Source: Pleodorina starrii
Taxonomy: Eukaryota > Chlorophyta > Chlorophyceae > Chlamydomonadales > Volvocaceae
DNA length: 64,000 nucleotides
Direction: 5' to 3'
Assembly: GCA_030267565.1 (NCBI GenBank)
Contig: BRXU01000037.1
Coordinates: forward strand, 841,001 to 905,000
Shown piece after piece: positions 23,677 through 34,715 of the stretch (positions are counted from its first letter, which is position 1; each line of letters starts with the position of its first letter). The notes below the pieces were generated by a model. The model saw only the letters and a list, made by a program, of their open reading frames with translations. It was not told where the DNA came from and searched no databases. The translations under genes were made by a program, and so were the position numbers.

Positions 23677-24007
23677 TTTTTTTTTTTTTTTCTGCGAGGG
23701 ACGTTACAAGGACTGGGAAAGCGAAGCCCAACGGGCAAGCCGAGCAAGACCGGCAAGCCGCAACAGCCTGGCAAGAAGCCCAAAAAACCACCGCAAGGAG
23801 CCAAGGAGAGAGAAAAAGCCAAGCAACGCCTAAACTCGCAGACAGGACAGGGACAGGGACGGGGGCAGCAAGGGGCCAGGAGCCACTGCTGCACGGGCGG
23901 CACACACGGCCACCCCTACCTCCAAGACACCGAGGAGGGAACTGAAACCAACACCAGGGCCCAACACCAGGGCCAAACCCCAGGGCCCAACACCAGGGCC
24001 AACACCC
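23677..24007 (-). mobile_element. B1: 3' end of a family-B LINE inserted in D2
   Basis: Poly(T) at 23677-23691 is followed by CTGCGAGGGACG, the reverse of the family-B 3' end (CCTCGCAG-poly(A)). The element is recognisable for 316 nt of 3' UTR and stops at 24007. It is probably the far end of B3, separated from it by B2: B3 holds the 504 UTR nt nearest ORF2, leaving 631 of 1,451 nt missing. It could instead be the end of B4. The 18 nt 24008-24025 match neither neighbour. Confidence 0.75.
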
Positions 24008-24025
24008 AAGTGGCCCTGAGGGGGG

Positions 24026-24333
24026 TTATAGCTTATAGCTTATAGCTTATAGCTTATAGCTTATAGCTTATAGCTTATAGCTTATAGCTTATAGCTTATA
24101 GCTTATAGCTTATAGCTTATAGCTTATAGCTTATAGCTTATAGCTTATAGCTTATAGCTTATAGCTTATAGCTTATAGCTTATAGCTTATAGCTTATAGC
24201 TTATAGCTTATAGCTTATAGCTTATAGCTTATAGCTTATAGCTTATAGCTTATAGCTTATAGCTTATAGCTTATAGCTTATAGCTTATAGCTTATAGCTT
24301 ATAGCTTATAGCTTATAGCTTATAGCTTATAGC
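24026..24333 (+). repeat. (TTATAGC)44 at the 5' end of LINE B2
   Basis: Exactly 308 bp of uninterrupted 7-mer TTATAGC, 44 units, then TTTAGCTACTCC, the start of the shared family-B 5' region. B3 has the same motif at the equivalent place (43594-43645) but with only about six imperfect units. The repeat therefore belongs to the family's 5' terminus and changes length between copies. Confidence 0.95.
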
Positions 24334-25314
24334 TTTAGCTACTCCAACACCTCGTCGACATTTGTTTGCTGGCAATGCCTCACTCAGCACCTGCAACTTC
24401 AACAACAGGCTGCGCGCTTCCCGCTTTCCTTTAGGACATTTTGCTTCTTTTCGTTTGGTTGCTTCAGCGGCGCGACCTGCGGCAGAGGCGGTTTTCTCTC
24501 TTGTCGCCGCAGCCGCCATCGGACCGGCGACTCCAGGACTCGGCGCTCCAATCAGGGCGCACAGCACGCCTACTCTCTTTGTTCTTCTCCTTCTTCTTTT
24601 CGTGGAACTGGGCGTGCGGATTGCGCGTCTTCTCGGAGTGCGCCCTCGGCGAGCGCAGCAATCATCCTCGTGCTTCCAGCCTGACGCGGCGCCAAGCCGG
24701 CGCTGCGAAAGCTTGCAGCTAAGCCTCTTTTTAGCGACGTTTTCTCGGGCGTCTTGCGCGGTTGGCCTTCCGGTCGCTCGTGGTGGACGACATCGTGGAG
24801 CTGTGGTGCTGGACGACTTCCGTGGAGCCCGCGCTTGGAGCCTAGCGGCCTGTGGAGTTTCCTTTGACATCTTCAGGCCTGGCGGTCGGTTTCTGGCAGG
24901 GCCAGGGGTTGGTTTCTTCCGTGCGGGGTTGGTTTCTTCCGTTGGTGGGTGTCTTGGCTGCCCGGCGAGGGGTTCTTCCTCTGCCTGCTTTGGGTGGCTT
25001 GTCCTCGGTGGGGTGAGGCTTGCTCTTGTTGTGTAGGTGGGTGCTGCTTCGTGCCTGGGGTGCCCTGTGGGTGCAGGGGTGGGCTTCGGGGTGCAGGTGG
25101 GGTGCTTTGCCTGTGCGGTGTGCCCTTGCTGCCCTGTCCAGCTCAGCTGCTCTGCAGCTCAGTACAGACCGACCAGACGGCCTCAGGCGCTCGAGGAGCT
25201 CCCGCAGAGCCAGGGTGCAGGCAGGGAGGAGTGCAAGTCCCCCGCCTGCTCTCCTGGGACGGGCCCCTAGCAGCAGAGTTGGGGGCTCTACAGCAGCAGC
25301 TTCAGCAGCAGAAC

Positions 25315-25349
<35 letters not shown>

Positions 25350-25444
25350 GCAACACCAGCAACAGCAGTATCAACATCAGCACGCCGCAGCAGCAGCAAC
25401 AGCCAGTTCAGCATCAGCAACAGCATCAGCAACAGCCCGCCCTC
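24334..25444 (+). other. Family-B 5' region with CAG-rich tract
   Basis: This shared, GC-rich 5' segment is also present in B3 (reverse, 42488-43593). Long frames exist but none opens with ATG. A tract of CAG/CAA triplets at about 25292-25440 leads into the ORF1 start and reads as poly-Gln, poly-Ser or poly-Ala depending on frame. It probably acts as 5' UTR and internal promoter. Confidence 0.5.
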
Positions 25445-27917
25445 ATGTTTGTTGGCCCACGGCCTCGCAGACTGCCGGTGGCAGCTTTGCACGCCGCCCC
25501 CCAGGGTCCCCCACGCTGTGCGGCCTCCACCGGTCAGCTCCCCCGGTCCGCTCGGTATGCGGCCTCCCTCACGGCCAGCCTGCCAGCTTCAGTCCGGGCT
25601 CACAAGCAGGCCCCGGGGGGCGCCACCACCTCATGGGAGCTCGCCCCCGCCCAGCAGCTGCCAGCCTGGCGTGCTGAGGTCCAGCGGGAGCTTCCAGGGA
25701 CTGCCCTGTCCTCTGAGCTGCACACCGGCGACCGCCGGGTGGCCCCCAAGCTGATGTTAGGGGCCGCCGCCCCCCGGGAGGCGGCCGATGAAGCGGTGTG
25801 GGAAGCGTGGTGCAATGCAGCCGTCCAGGCCGCCATGAACGCCAGCCCAGGCACTTTCGTCAGCATCAACCTCCTCGGCCAAGGGCGCCACCGGGGGGTG
25901 GTGCTGAACCCAGCACCCGGCCTGCGAGCAGAGAACGCGGCGGGGGCATTCCTCCGACGGTCCTCGTTACCAGTCGATTTCCAGGGGACGCCCATCGAAG
26001 TCGCGGTGCAGCCGTACTACAACCTGGCCCGACCGCACAGCCACAAGCTCCTCATCAAAGGGCTCCCCGGCACTTATGCCCTCGAAGGGGTCACTGGGGC
26101 CTTGCTTAGCTGTGCAGGCCTGGCAGCTACCCCCTCCCAAGGGCAGGACCTGGTTGTGGGGGAAGTCCTGGGCGACGGCATGACCCGCTCCGGTACGCCA
26201 GGCGCCCTGCCTGATGCATCCCACCTGGTCGCCTTCGTGGCCGCTCCGCCGTCGGACCCCAACCTCCTCTCCCTCCCTCGGTCGTTCTTGATCGACCAGC
26301 TCACTGTCCGCATCTCCGTGTTCGACATGAGGGACGCGCCAGTGACCGACTCACCAGCAGCTCCCGCGGCCGAACCACCACCAGCGCCCGCCGCAGGGCC
26401 CCCACCAGCGGTGCAGGCGGCGCCCGGCGCACCAGCAGCAGGGGACGGCACTCACCCAGCCGCCGAGACCGCACCAACAGCCGCCCCGGCCCTCGGGAGG
26501 CCGGCTGCCGTGGGGGTGGCTGTGATGGCAGCAGGCGGCAGCCCGGGCCCCCTGCCCGCACCAGCCCAGGCTCCCCGGCCGCCGGCGGCCCACCCCTCTG
26601 GCCCACCCACCCCCTCCACGGCGGGATCAGGGCCCCCAGCCCCCAGCCCTGCCTCGGCTGCCCTCAGCCCTTCCTCCCCTGGGATGGCTGATGGCCAGGC
26701 ATGGTGCCGCCGACCCCAGCTGGTGGAGGCCCCGGACGGCCCCAACAGCCTCCCAGCTGTGTTGCGGACCATCCAGGATGCGCAGAACCGGCGTCTGTCC
26801 CCATACCCCCGGGCCGGGGTTGGCGCCAACCCCCAGGGCTGGGGCCCCGACTCCACTCCCATCGGCCACGCTGGCGGCCCCCCCAGGGGCCCACCAGGGC
26901 AGCCCCAGTGGGACCCCCCACCAGGAGCAGCAGGGCCCCTCCAGAGCCCCCACATCTCCCCAGGCCGGCAGCACCGGGCGGTGGTGGCGACAACCGGACG
27001 CCTTCACCCGCCACCACCAGCCCCTCGACCCCACCTCGGCCAGGGGCGGGCCCACGCTGACCCAGCCACCGCCCCAGGCTCCACCCACAGGCACGGCTGG
27101 CCACCACGGCCCCGGGGGGGACGGGGGGCCCGAGCTGCCCCCCCAGCTGACGCCCAGCCCCGGCTGGGCAGCTCACGGCCCGCCACCCCAGCTGGCCGCC
27201 CACAGCCCCACAGCGCAGGCCGCCAGCCCTCCACACCAGCCCCCGCCGGGCCCCAGCACTGCCCCGGGCCTGGGACTGCCGACCGCGAAGCTCGACGTGC
27301 TGCGGGCCGCTAGCTTGATCACAGCCACGCCCAGCCAGTGGGTCCCCCCCGCAGACACCCTTGCGGCTGGGTACCACGACCAGTTCGTGGACTACTTCGC
27401 GGCATGCCCCCACCCCGCCTGCTCGTCCATCGCCTTCCAGGCGGTTCTGCGAAAGCTCTTCATCCGCCACCACCCCCGACTGGAGTCTCCGGAGCTCGTC
27501 GATCCCCGCCCCGTCGTGGTCGCCTTCTGCCGCCGGGCACTGCACCAGCTGGACCTGTCACCCCCAGCGCCCCTCGGCGCAATGGAACTGGACGCCCTCC
27601 TCCTGCGCGAGAACCACAGCTATCTGTCCCCACGGTGCCCGCATGTGCAGCCCGAGGTGCTGGCAGCGGCCCAATCCGCCCTGGAGCCCGCCCTCCAAGC
27701 TCAGACCGGCAATCGCAGCTCTGCCGGCGCATTTCTGAAGGTCTACCACGACCATCTGCGCTCCCTGGCCCCATTCCTGCCGGGCCTGCACCCCACCCCC
27801 GGGCACGTGCGCTCCTTCATTGTCGCTGCTCTGGGCCAACTGCAGCAGGCCCGAACCCAAATCGCCCGCCACGACGGCCGCCCCTCCCGATGGGCGGCGC
27901 GTGGCGCGCAGCCATGA
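25445..27917 (+). pseudogene. B2 ORF1 (RRM-like LINE protein), frameshifted
   Basis: It starts at ATG 25445 (MFVGPRPRR), the first ATG after a CAG tract with an in-frame stop at 25268. In the first third, HKLLIKGLPGTYALEGVTGALL resembles the beta-alpha unit of an RRM-like fold, as expected of an RNA-binding LINE ORF1. A long Pro/Ala-rich middle and a conserved C-terminal region (residues ~620-834 in B3) follow. Near 26866 it lacks 32 nt present in B3 (about 41045-41076); the lost segment lies between short GGC repeats. This shifts the frame, and the downstream part continues in another frame to the TGA at 27917. Confidence 0.8.
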
Positions 27918-30900
27918 GGACCGACGGGACCGCGCCCACCTTCAAGCTCCTGACCGTAAACGTCAATGGGCTTGGGCGGGCGCGAGCCTCCAGGCTGCTC
28001 TGCTACCAGCAGCAGGTCGCAGGCAACCCGGATGTCACCTTCGTACAGGAGGCGAAACTGGGCAGCAAAGCAGCACTGCAGTCAGTTTTACAACGAGGCA
28101 GCGGCCCGGGGGCCCCCTGGCGGGGCAAATGGGGTTACAGCCCGGGGACGGACCTCAGCTGTGGGGCAGCCATCCTGGCGCGGCCAGGGATCAGCCTGCC
28201 GGGCTGTGTGCAGCACCCGTACACCTCGGACACTGCCGGCCGTGTCTGCTGCGGGGACTGGGATGTCCTCCACCTTCGCCTACGCCTCCTATGCATCTAC
28301 GCCCCGTCGGTGGCCGCCAGCCGCCCAGAGTTCTTCCAAAGCCTGCAGCCATACCTCGAGACAGACCGCCACATTCTGCTTGGAGGGGACCTTAACTGCG
28401 TCCTGCATGCGGGTGACGAGGCCCAACCGTCTGCCCATCGGGCCGGCGGGAGGCCTGCACTGCAGGCCCTGGTCCACGGGGCCAATCTGGTCGACCCCTG
28501 GCTGTCTTCCGGCGTGGGGGGGGGCTTCACTCACCCGGCATCACCAACTCGACCGCCGGTGGCACGCCTGGACCGCTGGCTCATTAGCCAACCTCTGCAG
28601 CAGTACGTGACAGCTGTTCGGGTGGTGCCAGGCGCCCCGGGGGATCATCATGGGGTGCTCTTGGAGCTGGCGCTGCCAGGGCTCCCCACCCTCGGCCGCA
28701 GCAGCTGGGCGTTCCCCACGTACCTGCTGTACCACCCCAGCCTGCTGCCCCGCCTGCAGTCGGCAGTGGAGCTGGCAATCCAGGCCGTCCAGCAGCAAGA
28801 CGCCGCTGCTGACCCACGTGAGGTGTGGGAATGTCTGAAAGGTCGCCTCCGCAGTGCAGCCGATCACCTCCACAGACAGCACCTGACGGACCAGGCCGCC
28901 AGCCTGAGGGCGGCCAAACACGCTGCGTGTGCAGCCCTGGCAGCCATGCAGCATGCTATGCCCGGGCCCGACGCCGGCGCCTTGGCAGCACAGGCCTGCA
29001 GCCAGCTCACCACGGCAGTCAAACAGGCCGCCATCCGCCGCACAGCAGCGCTGGACGCCGCGTACACGCAGCAGGCGACAAGGGCACCGGCTGGTTCCAC
29101 CAGCTCGGACGCGAGGTGCGCACCCGGGAGCCAGTCACCCACCTCTCAGTCCCGGGTCAGCCCCTCCCGGTTCCGCTCAGTGACCCGGGTGCGGCCGCCG
29201 CTATCACAGCCGCGGCCCACGCCATGTACAGCAGTGACAGCCCCACGGGTCTGTTCCGGGTGGAGCAGGTGGACCTGACAGCCCAAGACCAGCTCCTGCA
29301 GCACCTCCGCCGCCGGCTCCCCCAGCCCCTCAGGGAAGCTGCCGACGCAGCCCCAGCCGCCGGCGAGCTGCAGCTGGACGAACTTGCGGCTGCTCTGTCG
29401 TCCTGTCTGAATGGCACCGCCCCTGGCTCGGACGGCCTGCCTTATGAGGTGTACCGGGTGCTGTGGCCGCTGCTGGGCCCGCTGCTGCTCGCCGCCGCCA
29501 ACGCAGCCTTCACCCAGGGATCCGTGGAGACCGGGGCCGCAGCTGCCGACTCCCTGCCGCTCAGCTGGCGCGAAGGGGTCATCACTCTCATCTACAAAGG
29601 CAAAGGCCTGCCCCGGCCCAGCCTGAGCAGCTACCGGCCCATCACCCTGCTCCAATGCGACTACAAGCTTGTCTGCAAGGCCGTCAGCAATCGCCTACAG
29701 CCGGCACTGGACTACCTGATAGACCCGCTGCCGACTGCCTTCGTCAGCGGCCGGGACATCCGCGACAACACCCTTTACCACCTGGCCCTGGCGGAGTGGG
29801 TGCGGCACTCGCAGCAACCGGCAGCCCTCATCATACTCGACATCGAGAAGGCCTACGACCGGGTCCATCGCCCCTGGCTCTACCGGGTGGCCGAGGCCAT
29901 GGGCTTCGGTCAGCACACACAGCGCTGGCTGCGCCTGCTCACGTCAGATGGCTCCTGCCGGGTGGTGGTCAATGGGCACCAGTCAGCACCTTTCCCGGTC
30001 CGCAACGGCCTTCAGCAGGGCAGCACCCTGTCGCCCGTCCTGTGGGTCATGCAGCTGGAACCTCTCACCTCGTACCTGCACCACCTGCGCAGCACCAACG
30101 CTCTCCGCACCCCCACCCTCCCCAACAACGTGCCAGCCCCCCCTGTCACCCACCACGCGGACGATACGGTGCTCACGGTCAGCAATGTCGACAGGGATGG
30201 GGAGGTCGCTACCGCGGCAGTCCAGCTGTTCTGCAGGGCCAGCAACGCACGGGTCAATGCCAGCAAGGGGAAGGGGATGGTGCTGGGTACCCACGAGCCG
30301 GTGGTGGGGCCCAACGCCGCAACTGGTGCGAGTTTCCCGACTCCCGGTGAGGAACCCCCACGCCACCTGGGAATCCCTCTCACTCTGGACCCGGCGGAGG
30401 CCGCGCGGCTCTGCTACACCAGCAGAATTCAGCGGGTTCAGCGTCTCGGCCATGTGTGGCGGCGACACGGCCTCAGCCTCGTGGGCAGGGTGCATGTGGC
30501 CAAACAGGTGCTGGGAAACACCCTGGCATACCACCTCTCCATCATCCGCCCCACCCCACCCCAGCTGGCGGCACTCCGCAAGCATATCGACGGCTTTGTG
30601 GCCTGGTCGCTCCTGGAGGAAGACGCGTCCCTGGTGTGCCACGGACGGGCCCTGCTGAAGCCTGGCCCGGAGATCGCCTGCCAGGATCACGACTGTGGCG
30701 GTGTCGGCCATCTCGACCTCGACGCATTCATGGTCGCCCTGCATGCGAAGCCCCTCGCCCAGCTCGCTCAGCCCGGCCAGCAGCCATGGAAGCAGATCAT
30801 GCGGGGTCTGCTCGACGAGTACAGGCCGGATGGGACCACTGGGTGGGGCTGGGTGTATGGCACGGCGGAACCGCCCCCCAGCCTGCCTACGTTCATTGCC

Positions 30901-32745
30901 AGCCTGGTGCAGTCCTACCGCTCCTCGCTCCCGACCCGGCTGGCCTACCCAGAGACCACGGACGCGCGTGCCATCCTGCATGAGCCCCTGTTCTTCAATG
31001 CAGCCCTGCGTGACCCCGCCACCGACCAGCCCTTCACCCCGCCGGCTGGGACCGCCCACCTGGGACCCCGCACCCTGGCCGAGCTCCGTGCAGCGTCGCC
31101 CATGACCCAGCACGAACCCCTCATGCAGGCGGTCCTTGGGGCCATCCCAACCGACTGGCGGAGACTGCTGCCAGCCGACCCCCTGGACCCCGAACTGCCG
31201 CCGGCGCCCGACTGGCTCCTGTCGCCCGATGGCAGCCGGGTAAGCAGCCCTACGGGAGTCTTGTGGGCCGTCCTGCCCAACGGCCGCTTGGTGCCCCCAG
31301 ACAGCGAGCAGGCCGGAGCAGCAGGGGACGCCGACTGGCCTGCAGCCTGCGTGCTGCCGGGCCGCAAGCCGCGCCGACACTGGACCTTGGAGGACCATCA
31401 GCGATACAGCGAGGCGCCCCCGGCCCAACGCGCCTCCTCATGGCCAGTGGAATACCAGCTGCTGGGGCTTTGGGACTCGGTCCAGTGCTACCCCCTCAGC
31501 CACGGCCACGGCACGCTGCCCCTCATCCACTACACAGTGAGTGAGGTGCGCCACTGCCTCACCGCCCGCGGCCACAGCTGGGGCCGGGACCAGGACACGG
31601 AGCCCCTCATGCCCGCGGCGTGGCCCGAGCAGCCGCACAGCCAGCTACAGCAACAGGAGGCCCGCTGGCACCAACACTGGCTGGCTCAGCAAGCGCCCAG
31701 CCGCAGCCGGTGGTTTGCCATGAACCCCACGCCCAGCCCCGGCTGGATGCGGCCCCGCTCCTCCCCCCCATCACTGCCCTCGGCCGCTGCAAGCCCGGTC
31801 AGCCAGCCTAGCAGCCGCCATGCGGCACCGCACCAGCAGGACCCCGGTGCTGCCGCCGGACCGTCGGCACCCGCCGGGCCGGCCCCGGAGGCAGACCCGG
31901 CAGCTGATGGCCCGGCTGGCATGTCTCCCCTCGACCACCGGCGGGCCTGGCAGCGGCTGTGGGACTGCCCCGCAAGCAACCGGGCCAAGGCGCTCGCCTG
32001 GCGGCTGCACCATGGACGGCTCCCGTGCGGGGTGTACCTGGCCTCCAAAGGTCAGCCGCAGCGTGCCCACTGCTCTGCTCCTAGCTGCTCGGTGGACGGC
32101 AACCTGCATGTCGCCAGCCTGACCCACGTCTTCTTGGAGTGCGGGGCTTACACCGCAGCTCGGGTTTGGCTGGCAGAGCTGTGGGCAACAGTCTCCGGGG
32201 CCGCGGACTTGCCTTTCAGACAGCCGGCTGTGCTGCTGGGAGACTGGCCGGGAGGGTGGCCGGCCTACCCCACCAGCCCTGGGCTGCAGCTGCTGTGGGC
32301 AGCCCTTCGAGCCACTTGGCTGTGGGCGGTCTGGGGCCACTACCACAGGGCGGAGCCTGATGACCATCCGTCGGCCACGGTGGTGGGCTGCGTCATTGGG
32401 GAGCTGCAGCGTCTCATGAGGGCACATTTCAGCATGGCGGCGCTCTCCGAGGACACTCTGGCGGGGCTGCCCCGGGGCCACATCACAGCACAGCTGAAGC
32501 CCGGCCGGCTGGATGCCTTCGAAGCCTCCTGGGCGCATGAAGGCGTCCTCTGCTCCGTGCAGCGGGTGGCTGGCAGCAGCCCGCGTCTGCAGGTTCATCT
32601 GTCCCGGGTGGCCCCGGTCCCAGCACCACAGGCACCCGCCGGGGGCGCCCAGGCAGCACAGCAGGTCTCCCCATCCGGGTCAGCCATCAGCGCCCAGCCC
32701 AGCCAGGCAGCAGCTCAGCTGACAGGGCAGCCGGGGCCGTCGTGA
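27914..32745 (+). pseudogene. B2 ORF2: APE endonuclease, reverse transcriptase and zinc knuckle, one-base frameshift
   Basis: ORF2 starts at 27914 in an ATGA overlap with the ORF1 stop. APE motifs are at about 27944-28670: TVNVNGL, VQEAKL, GGDLNCVL, ARLDRWLI and DHHGVLLEL. RT is at about 29400-30520: SDGLPYEVYR, YRPITLLQCDYKLV, LDIEKAYDRVH, QQGSTLSPVLW, and HADDTVLTV at 30154. Near 32065-32145 is a Cys/His knuckle (CSAPSC...HVFLEC) like the zf-RVT of plant LINEs. A T present in B3 and B5 (GCATGGCGAC) is missing near 29073, breaking the frame. With it restored the length would be about 1,610 residues, as in B3 without its SINE. There is no RNase H. Confidence 0.9.
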
Positions 32746-34211
32746 GCGGGGTGTTGGGAGTGGGGGATCTCGGTGTCTGAGGTCCTTAGGGTGCGAGGGG
32801 CCTCGAGGGTGGGGGGAGTGCGGTGCGGGTTGCCTAGGGAGGGGGGTGCGGTGCGGGGCTTGCTGTGGGTGGGGCCGGAGGGGGTCTTGGGGGTCGGGGG
32901 AGCTTAGGAGCAGGGTTGGTGTGGTGCAGGCTGCCGCGGGAGGCAGGTGCGGTTCGGAGGCTGCTGTCTTGAGGGGTCGCCCCCTGTGTGGGGTCTGTGG
33001 GTGTTTTGTCGCTGGCGCTCTCGTGCCTTGGTCTCTGACCCGGCGGTGCTGCCCCTGCGGCCTGGAGGGGGGGGTTCTTGGGAGTGGGGTGCGTGTGGCG
33101 CCGGGGGGTCTGGGGAGGGTTTCGGGGGGGGACTGGGGAGGGGCGGGGGGGCTTCGGTGCAGGGTTGGTGTGGTGCAGGCCGCCGTGGGAGGCAGGTGCG
33201 GTTCGGGGGTCGCCCCCAGGGTGGGGTCTGCGGGTGTCTTGTCGCCGGCACGCTTGTGCCCTGGCTTCCAGCCAGGCAGTGTTGCCCCTGCTGCGCCCGT
33301 GGGGGTTCTTGGGAGCCGGGGGGACGTGGGAGTGAGGTTCCTGCGGTGCGGGGTGTCTTGGGAGGGAGGTGTGTCTTCGGGCCTGCTGTCTTGCGGGGAC
33401 GCCCCCAGGGTGGGGTCGGTTGTTGTTTGTCTCCGGTGCGCTTGTGTGGCACCGTCCCTGCGGCTTTTGTGGCTCTGGGAGGCGGTTTCGGTGGTGCGGG
33501 GTTCTCTTCGGGCGTGCTGTGGGTTTTCTGTTTTCTCTGGTGCTCCCCGGTGGGGGGGGGCTCGTTTGCCCTGGTTCGCTGCGGCGGTTGCCCGGTTTTG
33601 TTTGTTGTTCCTGTTGCTGTCGCCCAGGGTGTAGGGTTCGCCCCTTGGCTGTTGAGGTTGTGCAGGTTGTGGTTGTGTTGTCGCTGTGGTCGCTGTTGGG
33701 GCCTTTGCCCATCCCTGGGGCTTGTCTCCGGTGACGGGCCCTGTTGTTGGTCCGTGGTGCTGGCCCGGGTGTTGGGCCGTGGTTTTGGCCCTGGTGTTGG
33801 GCCGTGGTGTTGGCTCTGGTTTTGGGCCCTGGTGTTGGGCCCTGGTGTTGGGCTGTGGGGTTGGCCCTGGTGTTGGGCCGTGGTGTTGGCCCTGGTGTTG
33901 GGCCCTGGGGTTTGGCCCTGGTGTTGGGCCCTGGTGTTGGTTTCAGTTCCCTCCTCGGTGTCTTGGAGGTAGGGGTGGCCGTGTGTGCCGCCCGTGCAGC
34001 AGTGGCTCCTGGCCCCTTGCTGCCCCCGTCCCTGTCCCTGTCCTGTCTGCGAGTTTAGGCGTTGCTTGGCTTTTTCTCTCTCCTTGGCTCCTTGCGGTGG
34101 TTTTTTGGGCTTCTTGCCAGGCTGTTGCGGCTTGCCGGTCTTGCTCGGCTTGCCCGTTGGGCTTCGCTTTCCCAGTCCTTGTAACGTCCCTCGCAGAAAA
34201 AAAAAAAAAAA
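32746..34211 (+). other. Family-B 3' UTR and poly(A) of B2
   Basis: The UTR is 1,451 nt, the same length in B2, B5 and B6, and is very G-rich on this strand. It contains degenerate tandem units (for example CAGGGTTGGTGTGGTGCAGG at about 32912 and again ~245 nt on) and a stretch of GGTGTTGGGCC-type repeats at about 33765-33950. It ends CCTCGCAG then A15 (34197-34211). Long open frames on both strands arise from composition. The conserved G-rich sequence could form quadruplexes, as in mammalian L1 3' UTRs. Confidence 0.75.
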
Positions 34212-34715
34212 GCCGGCGACAAGACACCCGCAGGCCCCACCCTGGGGGCGACCCCCGAACCGCACCTGCCTCCCACGGCGGCCTGCACCACACCAACCCT
34301 GCACCGAAGCGCCCCCGGCCCTCCCCAGTCCCCCCCGAAACCCTCCCCAGACCCCCCGGCGCCACACGCACCCCACTCCCAAGAACCCCCCCCCTCCAGG
34401 CCGCAGGGGCAGCACCGCCGGGTCAGAGACCAAGGCACGAGAGCGCCAGCGACAAAACACCCACAGACCCCACACAGGGGGCGACCCCTCAAGACAGCAG
34501 CCTCCGAACCGCACCTGCCTCCCGCGGCAGCCTGCACCACACCAACCCTGCTCCTAAGCTCCCCCGACCCCCAAGACCCCCTCCGGCCCCACCCACAGCA
34601 AGCCCCGCACCGTACCCCCCTCCCTAGGCAACCCGCACCGCACTCCCCCCACCCTCGAGGCCCCTCGCACCCTAAGGACCTCAGACACCGAGATCCCCCA
34701 CTCCCAACACCCCGC

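Larger units (their letters stand above)
24026..34211 (+). mobile_element. B2: full-length L1-like LINE
   Basis: The order is (TTATAGC)44, a ~1.1-kb 5' region with a CAG-rich tract, ORF1, ORF2, a 1,451-nt 3' UTR and A15. It sits tail-to-tail with B3 at 34211/34212. The APE-RT-zinc-knuckle ORF2, the lack of RNase H and the poly(A) end place it near the L1 clade. Both ORFs carry a frameshift relative to B3. Confidence 0.9.

Noticed and set aside
24026..24333. The TTATAGC array as telomere, CRISPR array or satellite
   Set aside because: The unit is not a known green-algal telomere (TTTAGGG/TTTTAGGG types), there are no spacers, and the same motif starts B3, so it belongs to the LINE family.
24362..25677. 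A third family-B ORF (ORF0) upstream of ORF1
   Set aside because: The frames are present in B2 and B3 but open with TTG only, overlap the CAG tract and show no domain. The two copies are too similar to infer selection.
32904..34514. Long minus-strand open frames in the family-B 3' UTR
   Set aside because: They span the UTR, poly(A) and the B2/B3 junction, are low-complexity, and recur in several frames. This is a GC-composition effect.
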